Positions 11,281 to 20,502 of a DNA stretch of 42,703 nucleotides are shown piece after piece. Each line of letters opens with the position of its first letter. Position 1 is the first letter of the stretch. The notes below the pieces were generated by a model. That model ran no database searches. It was not told the origin of the DNA and was given only the letters and a program-made list of their open reading frames with translations. Both the position numbers and the translations under genes were made by a program. The DNA comes from Tolypocladium sp. Sup5 PDA-1. Taxonomy: Eukaryota; Ascomycota; Sordariomycetes; Hypocreales; Ophiocordycipitaceae. The stretch is from positions 1 through 42,703 of the forward strand of contig JPHH03000113.1 in assembly GCA_000750105.3 (NCBI GenBank). Direction: 5' to 3'.

Positions 11281-11601
11281 GAAAACTATATAATTGGTTG
11301 GATCTGCGCCCTGTAGGAGGAGTACGAGGCGGTATGTCGCATGCTCGATAACGAATTCGATAGTCTAGAGACGAGCGAGGTAAATAATAATAACACCTAC
11401 GTGTTTAGTCGTATCCGTGGATATAATATGGTTACTAGATACCTCCTAGATGGCCGATATAGTGCTAGCTCGGCTACGTCCGTCGCCCGAGATATAGTTC
11501 GGTCGTTTCCTAGCTTGAAGTTCGCCTTGATGGTGGGTGTTAGTAGAGGCACCCTAACGCTAGAGAGAGACCTCCGCCTCGGCGACGTAGAGATAACCTA
11601 G
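11281..11601 (+). pseudogene. nucleoside phosphorylase-like (PNP/UDP) domain, N-terminal fragment
   Basis: From 11281 the frame reads Glu-Asn-Tyr-Ile-Ile-Gly-Trp-Ile-Cys-Ala-Leu, then TAG at 11314 where Gln or Pro is expected, then Glu-Glu-Tyr-Glu-Ala-Val. This is the typical opening of PNP_UDP-type domains found at the N-terminus of fungal NLR-like (NACHT/NB-ARC, ankyrin or TPR) proteins. It continues with a Tyr-Val-Phe-Ser-Arg-Ile-Arg-Gly-Tyr-Asn strand, a Ser-Ala-Thr-Ser-Val-Ala-Arg-Asp helix, Phe-Ala-Leu-Met-Val-Gly-Val and a Leu-Gly-Asp-Val motif near 11580. It stops at 11601, well before a full domain of about 280 residues. After the TAG, an ATG at 11341 leaves an 86-codon frame. The stop fits a RIP change of CAG. 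Likely a broken NLR-like gene. Confidence 0.78.
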
Positions 11602-13144
11602 AGCTAGGGTTTGTCTCGCTGCATGCAAGTATGGCTAGCCGGAGAGAGTTAGAGATAGAATAGCCGAGACAATAACGGTGGTCCCGTCTTGGCCTAGCGT
11701 AACACGTACTACCCTATCCCGAAGCTAACGGATGCCAGATCCCTATAATGGCAAGCTAGTCGTGGCAGAGCGTAGTAGAAGAAGATGGTTGCAATGTGAA
11801 ACACTTACCTTTAGTATCTAACTAGTGCAAAGTGGTGAGACTAGACCAATAACGATCCTAGAAGGCTATATCTTATAGTTTTCTTCCGCCTAGCAAGGTC
11901 GAGAGACATCGATGTATAGAGTTCTCTACTAGAGTTTAAGCTCGGCTGACCGTTAGCGGGTTCCTGTCCTTAATGGCTATAACTCTAACTTTTCTAGAAT
12001 CGAAGGAGTCCGCAGAAGTAAAGTTGGTATCGATAATCTGCCGCCTGTATATGTAAATTCGGTGACTTAAGATATATAAGATACTATAGTTATATAGGCG
12101 ATTCTCTTGAGTCCTGATTTCGATAGCATAACGCAGTCTGCCTTACCGGCAATATGCAGACGCAAGGCCTGGCTATTTAGGTGGCTAACCCACTAGGTCT
12201 AGCATTCCGAGTTTTGGTAGTTTGTAACGATTTTAAATGCCGAAGCCAAGCCGATTAGCCCGGCCGAAGGCAGGTTCTTTCCTTATTTTATAGATGATAG
12301 AGTATTGTTCTTGAGGAATATTAATATATATCGAGGAGGCATAACGACCGTGCCTGAATAGCGGGCGATGAATCCTAAAGTGTATGTTTGCTCTAAGCGA
12401 CCTAGTTCGCTAGTAGATCCGAATGGCTATGAAAGTCCGCCGCGTGCGACTACTCGTAATTTATGATAACGGCGATCTAGGGTCTTTATAGTTGCATTAC
12501 AACGCTACTAATAAAACCGTAAATGAAGAAGCTATTAGGATACGCGAGGACGGTCTTAGCTATGTACTCCGATTAGCTCGGCTTGGTTCCGTATAACTAG
12601 GCTAGGGAATCTATCTATATCTATCTACTGCTACCTTAAGTAGATAGATGTAGCTGCTTAGCGGTGATAAAAGGTGGGAGGTTGGTAATAAAGATGTCGG
12701 ATAGGTTAGACGGGGGATCACGACAAAAGTTATCTAACGACCGGTTCCCGACGCGTGGCGATAGGGGGCCGAGAGTGATCGAGATCTGATCGAGAAAGGA
12801 TGGTCTCTCGTGAGAATAGGTTTAGTAAAGGGTGGGACGAGTAACGTGAAGCTAGTGTGGTAGCGGCGAGAAGGTGAGGTCGAGTCGAGACGGGATAGGC
12901 CGAGACGGGATAGGCCGAGGCGGGTGGCTAGGGGCTGGCAGGGAGAGCTATGATGCCGATGGAGGGATGGACGCTAGCCGGGTGCTGGAAAGGACCAGAG
13001 ATAGGATGATATTGGGTGCCTTGGCGGTGGCTGCCGTCCGGGTCCGTTGAGACGATCTTGGTTGCTTCTAATAGGCCCTGCGGCAAAACGAGAAGGGCAT
13101 ACCTAGCTCTGTTGAGAAACGAAGTTCGACTGTTTTAGAAACAT
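11602..13144. other. unrecognised sequence with short tandem repeats
   Basis: No gene was recognised. At about 12888-12925 a 15-bp unit, GGCCGAGACGGGATA, is repeated about two and a half times. A hairpin at about 12607-12650 pairs ATCTATCTAC with GTAGATAGAT. The second copy of direct repeat T is at 11915-11946. The sequence from 12660 on is G-rich and not RIP-like. Confidence 0.45.
11915..11946 (+). repeat. short direct repeat T, second copy
   Basis: It matches 10227-10258 over TATAGAGTTCTCTACTAGAG and on to TTTAAGCTCG. Here the following bases keep GC-rich forms (GGCTGACCGTTAGCGGG), where the first copy has A/T. Confidence 0.65.
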
Positions 13145-13784
13145 GTGTGCCCCTGGACCGTTCTTTTCGGCGCCTCTCCCCCCTATGTAACCATGCCTTC
13201 CGCACGGTATCGCTGCCGCCGCGTTAATGATACTCGTGCGGACGGAAGCTACCTCTGGTGCCACTCCGTAACGGCCTACTGCTTCGTTCCATTTTCATTC
13301 CCTGTAGCTGATATACGCTGTTCTGACTTCAACCGAAATTCGCGTGCTCTAGCTATGGGAATGTCTCAAACCAGGACCGCGCTCGATCTGTATCCTCGAA
13401 CGGAGATTGAGGGGGAAACCGTGTGGCCTACTTCGAGGACCCGAAGCTGTTATTCCAAGTGCATGATACGAAGAACGTTATTATAGGTCAAAGCCTGACC
13501 GGAGCTCTTGACATATTCTGCGACGAGGTGCTCGGCGGATTGCAACTGCGTGTTCTCCGGGGGTGGGGCCGACCCTTCGGCAGCGCCGGGCGGGGCGGCA
13601 CTCTGCAGGACCCTACAGCCGGCCTACCAGTCCGACCAGCACTACCCATTCTGGATTCTCCAGACGCCAAATCACACTTGGTCGTGTCAGGCCGCGCCAG
13701 GGGCCTGTTGATGCGTCCATGTAATCAAGCTGAAACTAGCTCCCGGCGGGTTTTAGAGAACCACAACAATCGTTCGATCGAACG
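13145..13784. other. open frames of unknown status, left flank of hAT insertion
   Basis: Several overlapping open frames of 60-140 codons occur here on both strands (for example 13145-13486 and 13423-13839, plus). They overlap in different frames, and one runs into the hAT element, so at most one is real. A Phe-Glu-Asp-Pro-Lys-Leu-Leu-Phe-Gln segment at 13426-13460 looks protein-like, but I recognise no family. It may be the remnant of a gene disrupted by the transposon. Confidence 0.35.
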
Positions 13785-13792
13785 CTTAGCGC
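13777..13792 (+). repeat. left target-site duplication of hAT and half-palindrome
   Basis: The 8-bp CTTAGCGC at 13785-13792 directly abuts the element and recurs at 16927-16934. It is preceded by ATCGAACG (13777-13784), the reverse complement of CGTTCGAT just outside the right duplication. The empty site was therefore an inverted repeat with the 8-bp target at its centre. Confidence 0.92.
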
Positions 13793-13900
13793 CAGCGCTC
13801 ATCATAAATCAATCAAATCAACTTTGGCCCCAAAGTTGATTTGATTGACAGGTTTCCGGTCCAAATTGATTGATTTGATTTGATTGACTCCTCCCAATCA
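13793..13900. repeat. left TIR and subterminal repeats of hAT, with 17-bp hairpin
   Basis: The terminal CAGCGCTCATCA is followed by repeated AATCAA/TTGATT motifs. Bases 13811-13827 and 13830-13846 are perfect reverse complements with a 2-base loop, which makes a strong cruciform-capable hairpin. Confidence 0.88.
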
Positions 13901-13957
13901 ACTGTATGGGCGACCTGTACACCTGGTATACGAGGGTCTTTCGCCGTCCCCTACGAC

Positions 13958-16630
13958 TTAATTCCCTCCCCAACTCCCCAGCTTCACCCCACCATGTCGG
14001 ACCCAATTCTTCAGACAATGAACTCGCTCCAGCGTATCAGCCCCCATGGCGAGCCTTTGTGATGTTAGCGTCAACTTGGCCAGGCTGAACTGCCTCTCGC
14101 AGTCAGTTGCCATCGCCGGAATGGCAAAGACGTCCAAGGCAAAGCTGCTTAATGCCGGGAAAGTATGCTTATGGTCTCTCCACCACTGGATCGGCTCTTG
14201 TGTGTCTTGTGGCTCAAGGCGGAGGTACTTGTCCAACTCGCTGACACTGCCGCTCGTTGCAAATGCCTTTTTCGTTCTGCTGTTAATCCACTGCGTATAG
14301 TGATCGTCCTTCTTGCCCGTTCCCATTGAGGCAGGCTTCGACTGTTCCTTGTCATTCTGCTGGTTCGTCTGATACCACCGCGCAAAGTAGTCCTTCATGC
14401 CCGCCTTTGCATCACGAACCCAGGCTAATTGTTCCTCAGTCACCCAAGTAGCCTCCAACCAGCTGATGCCAAATCTCGGATGAAGAATAACTGCTGCCGC
14501 AAACAAGGGAGACTCTCCGAGCTTATTGTAATACTCGTCCAGCTTCTTCCAGCCGTTGTTGATAGATGCCCGGATATACGCTCGATGATCTGCGGGTAAC
14601 GAGCTCTTCTGGGAGATCTCATGCGACGGTGACTTATCAAGCGAGTCATGTTCGGTCCGGGAATGCTCTGGCAAGGCAGCTACCGTAAATCTTGACGTTT
14701 GACTTCGCTGTTGAACCATATATATCTCGTCATCAAAGCGAGCAGGGCGGCGACGGGCACGGGTCGGCCGGCTTTCGAATTCCCTCAGACCAATCGGCTC
14801 AAGATCGTCTAGATTCGTCTCCCTTATTGTCTTGGTTGTTACCTCGTTGTAAAAGCCTTTCCAGTCCTCGAAATGTTCGAGCAGGTATTCCATTCCAACC
14901 AGGACTTCCCACAGCCGCCCATGGCTGTCGCCTTTACCCCAACCTTGCGTCCGCATCGTCTGAAAGTATAGAGGCTTAAGGATCTCGTTGACCTCGCCAA
15001 GAACGCGCCAATCCTCGTTGGATAAGATATCATCAGCAGGGATTCGTTTTGCCTCGTCTTGCTCGCCCTCGAGCGCAAAGATGAAAGCCCTAATGTCAGT
15101 CTGCTTCCGCAGAGCCCTCTCAATCATCATATAAGTAGAGTTCCACCGCGTCTCATTATCCAGCACGACCTCAAGCTCGGCGGTTGATTCCTCGGAAAGA
15201 CGGTACCCCTCGTACTCCTGCTCGTGAGCGATGCGCTTGAAATATTCGCTGCGTTGAGGTGACGATCTGATGAATTTGACGATATTGTGGAGCTTTCCAA
15301 TTGGGCCCTTTGAACGCCAATGACGAAGGTCTTGCTCCGCAAGACCTCTCATGCCGTTGATGTCTGACTCTAGCTCGAAAGAGTCGGCATCTTTGCCGAA
15401 AAGAAACGCGCGCGCAACAAGATTGAGAATATGGCCATAGCAGCGCATCCGATGGGCCTTTATATCAGCCGCTTTGATCGACGGGTCAAGCTGCCTGAAG
15501 AAATAGGACAAACAGGTGTCGTTCGCCTTCAGATTGTCAGACATGACCGTTCCAACCCGCCCACCAATCTCCCACTGTTGGACAATGCCGAACAAAGTAT
15601 GCGCAAGGTTCTCGCCATTGTGAGTACCAAATTGACGGCGTAGGGCCAGCAACCTGGATTGTTGGTACCCGACTTTGTCGATGAAGTGCGCAAACACAGC
15701 CATTATCGAAAGGCGGTTTGGCGATGTCCAGAGATCGAAGCTGATGTGTATTTTCGTGAGCGCAGTACCCAGCTCCGCTCTGATAACATCGATTTTGGAC
15801 TCGAAGATCCTCTGAAGCTCTCTGGTTATAGAACTGCTACTCCAGGGGATCTGGAGCGCTAATTCATGGTCGAATCGGTAGAAAAGCTCCTTCAGAAACT
15901 TGTGCTCAAAAATTGTAAATGGCACATCGCTGTCAATGACGAACCCAACACTGAGTTCTTGTATAGCTTTGACCTTTGCTTTTGGTATCATGCTCTGGTC
16001 AAGCCGCGGTCGTTTGGGAGGTGCACAGGAATGGGTATCGATCGCGCTATCGTCGTCGCTGGGGCTTGACTGGCTCGTCGGGGTGATCCGGTGAAATCTA
16101 GGCGAGTCAGTAGATGGATTTGTTGGTCCAGGGGCGGATACGTACTTGCGAAGATGATCTGCTGCTGAAGATGTGGCTTGTACTGAGAAGAATTCCGGCC
16201 GGCCCTTCGTATCGCAACGACTGCAGCACCAGACATTACCGATTGGCTGATCCTGGTTATTCAATTCGATGAAAAACATGCCATGTGACCTAATCCAGCT
16301 CTTTCTACCCTTTGCACCCTTCCGGGCTAGCGAAGCTTCTTGGACAAAGCGGCGGTTCTTCCAGACGATCTTGGGTAGATCCTCAATAGTAGGGTTAACG
16401 GGCAGATCTTGGACAGCAGCCTCCTCGAGTTGCTTGGCCACGGTCGTTGGTTGTGATAGTCGCGAGAACGCAGAAGGAAAGAGTGAAGTGGGGCATGGTG
16501 TTGAAACCTCTGGCGAAAGACTCGACGGAGTAGACGGTGTTTGTAAGTGCGACATCTCGTCGTTGATGTTATGTCGTGACGGCGAAGTTGACGCGTCGCG
16601 CAGGGTGGCGAAGGCGCGTAACCGCGTCAT
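13958..16630 (-). CDS. hAT family transposase with BED-type zinc finger
   Basis: This is an intact 890-codon ORF from an ATG at 16630. It would catalyse cut-and-paste transposition of its own element. Residues 1-85 are Ser/Pro/Thr-rich. A BED-like zinc finger spans about 88-166, with Cys136-x2-Cys139 and His159. The RNase H-like catalytic core shows Phe-Asp-Leu-Trp-Thr-Ser (Asp299), Met-Ser-Asp-Asn (Asp365), a Cys397-x2-His400 motif and Arg-Trp495-496. The glutamate of Asp-Cys-Glu-Arg-Gln-Phe-Ser (Glu845) corresponds to the catalytic Glu in Hermes. The hAT C-terminal dimerisation region is about 775-880. A second in-frame ATG at codon 26 is a possible alternative start. No introns are needed. 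All expected catalytic residues are present, so the protein may be functional. Confidence 0.95.
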   Translation of the reverse strand: MTRLRAFATLRDASTSPSRHNINDEMSHLQTPSTPSSLSPEVSTPCPTSLFPSAFSRLSQPTTVAKQLEEAAVQDLPVNPTIEDLPKIVWKNRRFVQEASLARKGAKGRKSWIRSHGMFFIELNNQDQPIGNVWCCSRCDTKGRPEFFSVQATSSAADHLRKYVSAPGPTNPSTDSPRFHRITPTSQSSPSDDDSAIDTHSCAPPKRPRLDQSMIPKAKVKAIQELSVGFVIDSDVPFTIFEHKFLKELFYRFDHELALQIPWSSSSITRELQRIFESKIDVIRAELGTALTKIHISFDLWTSPNRLSIMAVFAHFIDKVGYQQSRLLALRRQFGTHNGENLAHTLFGIVQQWEIGGRVGTVMSDNLKANDTCLSYFFRQLDPSIKAADIKAHRMRCYGHILNLVARAFLFGKDADSFELESDINGMRGLAEQDLRHWRSKGPIGKLHNIVKFIRSSPQRSEYFKRIAHEQEYEGYRLSEESTAELEVVLDNETRWNSTYMMIERALRKQTDIRAFIFALEGEQDEAKRIPADDILSNEDWRVLGEVNEILKPLYFQTMRTQGWGKGDSHGRLWEVLVGMEYLLEHFEDWKGFYNEVTTKTIRETNLDDLEPIGLREFESRPTRARRRPARFDDEIYMVQQRSQTSRFTVAALPEHSRTEHDSLDKSPSHEISQKSSLPADHRAYIRASINNGWKKLDEYYNKLGESPLFAAAVILHPRFGISWLEATWVTEEQLAWVRDAKAGMKDYFARWYQTNQQNDKEQSKPASMGTGKKDDHYTQWINSRTKKAFATSGSVSELDKYLRLEPQDTQEPIQWWRDHKHTFPALSSFALDVFAIPAMATDCERQFSLAKLTLTSQRLAMGADTLERVHCLKNWVRHGGVKLGSWGGN

Positions 16631-16799
16631 CCTAGCTAGCCCCGGGTTGGCCCGGCCGGCGATAGTAGGTACCTAATCTTACTGCTATATTATGTGGTTG
16701 AGTAAGTAGCATCCATCTGTGATTACGTTCTGTAGGGTAGGGACCAGGCAGGACAGGTCATTCATTGATGGCACTTCGGGTAACTACAGCATAGTATAT

Positions 16800-16926
16800 A
16801 TCAACTTAACCAAATCATGTCAACTTTCAAATCACTGGAATTGATTTGATTGAACGTAAGACTGGGCTGATTTGATTGATTTGATTGGGATGATTGATTG
16901 ATTGAGTTGATCTGTGATGAGCGCTG
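16800..16926. repeat. right TIR and subterminal repeats of hAT
   Basis: TTGATTTGATTGA motifs are repeated about six times in 16835-16910, before the terminal TGATGAGCGCTG. They mirror the left end and lie just upstream of the transposase start, so they may also affect its promoter. Confidence 0.85.
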
Positions 16927-16942
16927 CTTAGCGCCGTTCGAT
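16927..16942 (+). repeat. right target-site duplication of hAT and half-palindrome
   Basis: CTTAGCGC at 16927-16934 matches 13785-13792. It is followed by CGTTCGAT (16935-16942), the inverse of the left outer flank. Confidence 0.92.
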
Positions 16943-18056
16943 TCGTATGTCGAATGAGACGCCACATTCGATTCGATGCGAATCGAACGAGCCTGTGGTA
17001 GATTCGATTCCCGTTCGTAAGATATCCATCCCTATGTACTACTCATTTCCTAGCAGCCCACCGAATGGCGTGGTAGTAATGCGTTATATCGTATGATCGC
17101 TGCTATATACTTCGTACATAATACACCATGCACCGTGATAAATGCAGTAATTAATGGACCTGCGAATCGCATTCGGCATGTTATCTATAGCGTAATTGGG
17201 CCTTTGTAGAATTGCATTATGCCTACGAAGTACTTCGTACTCGTAGATACACACGAATCTCTCTTGGGACCTCCCAAGCTTGCCAAGCTAGTTAGTTAGG
17301 TGGTTCAGCATAATACACAGGCCTTTCCCCCACCTATGCTATGGCAGTTTTAAGAAACAATTTTAATGACGCGAGGCGATGATTAATAACCCACATAGAT
17401 AAAACATCTAGGGTGGGCATTCTCCATCGACTTGCGGGATAGCGACGACGACGCGTCATGACTCGGACCACCGGGATCGCATTTTCCAGTCAATCCAGCA
17501 GTCAGTTCAGCAGTCAATCTAGCAGCTAGTAGTCCATACAGCAACCGATCTAGTAGTCAATTTAGAAGTAGCATACTATAATATATTTATCGTATTTATA
17601 GGCAGATATTGAAGTTATTGTAATAGCTTATCTATGCACGTGCAGCCCGTTCCTTCATATACTAGACATACCCTGTAGAGTGGATGATATTCACGCACAG
17701 ATCAAGGGGTCCGTGATGCCCATGTCAATCCGTACCAACTGATTCAACGCATAGAGCCTGGTACTTCGTAGATAAGTTACATAATCTTGCTGCTATAAGA
17801 TTGTGCCTTACGCGTAGATTATATAATTCTAATAAAGTTGGAATTAATGCTTATGCAGCATGAACCATCCCACATCCCCATGTGTCCATTATCCCACAAG
17901 CTCAGCAGTGTCTATTATAACGTTAGCAGAGTGCAGTAAACCAACTGAAATATATATATACATGTAGTAGTAGCTGTCATGGCCTTTGCCTCGGCAGTCG
18001 GTCTTTATCACTCTTGAAGAATATTCACTCGTTACTGTTTTAGTCAGTCGTCAGTC
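16943..18056. other. intergenic region upstream of the deiminase gene
   Basis: No gene was recognised. A palindrome with 9-bp arms (TTCGATTCG...CGAATCGAA) lies at about 16970-16990, in a run of TTCGATTCG motifs. A degenerate array of CAGCAGTCAATC-type units of about 12 bp lies at 17484-17570. A TATATATATA run at about 17949-17960, about 100 bp upstream of the deiminase ATG, could serve as a TATA region. Confidence 0.5.
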
Positions 18057-20064
18057 ATGAGGACTCAATTTGCTTCGGCTATCATCCTGGGTAAGTTCAT
18101 ATACTAAGTGTATTTTGGAAGGCAGGATCTTGACGGAGCTGACAATTGGAACAGCCAGCTTGGGCCAGGGGGCACTCGCGCTCCAGGCCGACATTCGCGC
18201 AGACACCAACCGGGACGGCCGTGTCGACATCCAAGGCACAACTGATGTTGAGGACAAGCAGACCTGGACCAACTCGAGGGGCGCCATCTTCCTCACAAAC
18301 ATCTTCGAGCCCAGCGACAGGTGCCCGACGGCCACGGAGGGCTACCCCGGCGCCTCAATACTTGCTACACTAGAACAAGCGGGCGTCTGTTATGCAAACA
18401 ACGCTACCGACGATGTGCAGAGGTCTCCCGAACACATGGCTAGGATCCTCACGGTGCCTATTCCCGATGCTAGCGACGCCGCCACGGGAGTTGTCTCCGT
18501 ATCCAACGACGCCGCGCGCGACCGCGTGCGCATTTTCCGTGCCAGCGGCGACGACTGGGAGATGGTCAAGCCCGATACCGTCTTCCACGCCGAGGAGCTG
18601 AAGAGTGGGCTCTCGCTCGGCATTGACGCTCGCGACACGCGGAGGCCTGGGGCATGGGATGGCCGAGCCACCGTCACCTTCACCGTGACTGATGGCGAGC
18701 AAAAGTCTGAGGACAGCGTCATGCTACGCGTCGCGCCGCTTCTGACACACCACCACCTGCAGCGGGTCGAGGAGGTATATGCGACGGAGGTCCTGGACCC
18801 CAAAGCCAAGGCTGTGATCAGCGCTATTGAGTCCATCTGCGCCGAGGAAGGCATCAAGACTCCTCTGCCAAGGATCGCCACCAAGGACGGGTGGACGCAG
18901 GATATCTTCGAGACGCTCTATATGAGCATGCCTGGTCCCGAGGGAAAAGCCATCACTAAGAAATTCGCCTTTGACGTTGCTAAGATCCGCGATGGCTACG
19001 GCGCAGCCAGCGGGCCTGTCTGGGAGTTCTTTAGATCCCGGGGCGTGGCTATAGCCCACCACCACTGGCCGTCTCGAAAATTTGGGGATGCAACGAAGGG
19101 CACCCTGGAGTCCCTGGGAAACCTCGAGACGATCCCTCCGTACGAGCACAATGGGAAGAAGTTCCCCGTGGGCAGGATCATTGCCGGAGGTACAGCCGGT
19201 AATAGCGCTAAGACGCCCCGGCATGTTGACTTCTTTGCCGCCCAGGAATCGCAGGACCCCCTTATCCTCGATAGCGATTGGCTCCACGTCAAGCATGTCG
19301 ACGAGTTTGTCCAGTTTCTGCCGGCCGACACGAAGCGAGGCTGGCGTCTCATGATGAACGACGCTCTTTCTGGCATCAACCTCCTCAAGGATATCCAAGC
19401 CAAGAATGGCGGGCAAGAGCGTCTAGCCAATCATCCCGATGTCATGAGGAAGAGGACAGTTGATCAGTTCCTCGAGAACGAGGTCCACCATTGGGTCGCC
19501 GGTAATGTCTCGGAGCGGATCCAGGGGGTCATTGACGTCCTCAAGGACCAGACGGGCATTACCGATGAAGAAATTCTTCGCGTACCGGTCTTGTACAGTC
19601 CTCTCTCTTCCATGTATGGAGAGATTATTCCCAACAAGATGAACTGGAAGCGGGTATCTCTCGGTCGTCGCCAGGAGCAATACAACCGCCTGCCCACCCC
19701 ATGGGAGGCTGCAAACCCAGATCTACCCTCTGAGGAGGCGGCAGGAGAGCAGGCTACAGCGCAGGACGGCCAAAGCGAGAAGCGGCAAGGGTCGTATATC
19801 GTTAAGAAACCTATCTTCCCCGTCGACTCCTACCTTGCCAATGCTATCAATGGACTACCCGTCACCAACTCGCTATATATTAGCCCTAAGCCGTTTGGTC
19901 CAGTCTTCAACGGCCAAGATGTTTTTGAAGAGGCTATTCGTGCGGTGTATACGCAGGCCGGGTTTAAGGTTAGGTTTGTTGACGACTGGGCGTTTCATAG
20001 GTCTTCCGGTGATATTCACTGCGCTACGAACACTCGGCGCGAAATAACTGATACGTGGTGGTGA
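18057..20064 (+). CDS. secreted protein-arginine deiminase (PAD)
   Basis: PAD converts peptidyl-arginine to citrulline and is normally calcium-dependent. Exon 1 is 18057-18090. A 64-nt intron (18091-18154, GTAAGT...CTGAC...ACAG) joins in frame to 18155-20064, giving 647 aa. Splicing creates a clear signal peptide: a short basic start, a hydrophobic core, and Ala-Leu-Ala near residue 20. An unspliced frame from 18070 lacks this. Residues 28-36 form an Asp-x-Asn-x-Asp-Gly calcium loop typical of the PAD middle domain. The C-terminal catalytic domain has Trp-Thr-Gln-Asp261, the His392-Val-Asp394-Glu-Phe motif and the nucleophile in Gly-Asp-Ile-His-Cys634, all expected catalytic residues. The vertebrate N-terminal PAD domain is absent. 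The gene is GC-rich, shows no RIP damage, and sits between a hAT element and gene remnants. Likely functional and extracellular; the substrate is unknown. Confidence 0.95.
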
Positions 20065-20149
20065 AAAGACCCGAAGAAGTATGTATTTAGTATAGAGTAT
20101 CACTGTTTAAGTCTACGCTTTAGAATTTAAACGAGACAACGCAGAACTG

Positions 20150-20400
20150 CGAGTTCCTACCCAAGCAAGACAGAGGTTACAACTTTATCTATGACCCGGA
20201 CTATCGGGTCGTGGTCTGTCGGTCGTGCAGGACATGTCTACTCCTGAGGCGACAAGCTAGGTTAGCCACCTACGGGCCGAGCCGCGCCGCATGAAGGGCG
20301 ACGAGCTAAGGGCGACGACCGAGCTCCTATCGAGCTATGACCTGCGCGCAGTGGACGAGCTACGACGGTGGAGGCTGCCGGGATCAAGGTGTTCGTATAC
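20150..20400 (+). pseudogene. OrsD-like (DUF3505 type) domain remnant, frameshifted
   Basis: One frame reads Tyr-Asn-Phe-Ile-Tyr-Asp-Pro-Asp-Tyr-Arg-Val-Val-Val-Cys-Arg-Ser-Cys at about 20179-20231. A shifted frame from 20264 reads Ser-His-Leu-Arg-Ala-Glu-Pro, then Met-Lys-Gly-Asp-Glu-Leu-Arg. Together they follow the order of the OrsD-type zinc-binding domain, with its Cys-x2-Cys pair and a later His-Leu-Arg segment, common in lineage-specific fungal proteins. A frameshift lies between 20231 and 20264, and the second His of the expected pair reads Arg. It is only 86 bp from the deiminase stop. A fragment of unknown function; the family assignment is from memory of the motif. Confidence 0.5.
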
Positions 20401-20502
20401 ATGGTCAAACCGAGGATACGGCGCCATTCTCCAGTCTGCCTGATCCCAAGTCCCTAAGAGCCCACGTGCCTGTAAGCGCAGTCAAACTGCTCAGCACGAT
20501 AG

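Larger units (their letters stand above)
13793..16926 (-). mobile_element. hAT-superfamily DNA transposon, structurally complete
   Basis: The 3134-bp element starts CAGCGCTCATCA and ends TGATGAGCGCTG. These terminal inverted repeats are perfect for 12 bp and extend with mismatches to about 20 bp. It is flanked by the 8-bp direct duplication CTTAGCGC, the hallmark hAT size. Both subterminal regions are packed with TTGATT/AATCAA motifs, the kind of repeat that hAT transposases bind. The left one also holds a 17-bp-arm hairpin (13811-13846). One uninterrupted transposase ORF on the minus strand fills the interior. There is no sign of RIP, so this is either a recent arrival or single copy. It looks potentially autonomous. 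Confidence 0.95.

Noticed and set aside
13145..13839. Two overlapping plus-strand frames next to the hAT left end
   Set aside because: They are in conflicting frames with no recognised domain. The second depends on the transposon end for its stop.
14046..16676. Plus-strand frames opposite the hAT transposase
   Set aside because: They are shadows of the 890-codon transposase, with no domain or independent signal.
18370..19697. Long minus-strand open frames (up to 230 codons) opposite the deiminase
   Set aside because: They are mirror frames of a GC-rich coding exon and have no domains. The plus strand has a complete PAD with catalytic motifs.
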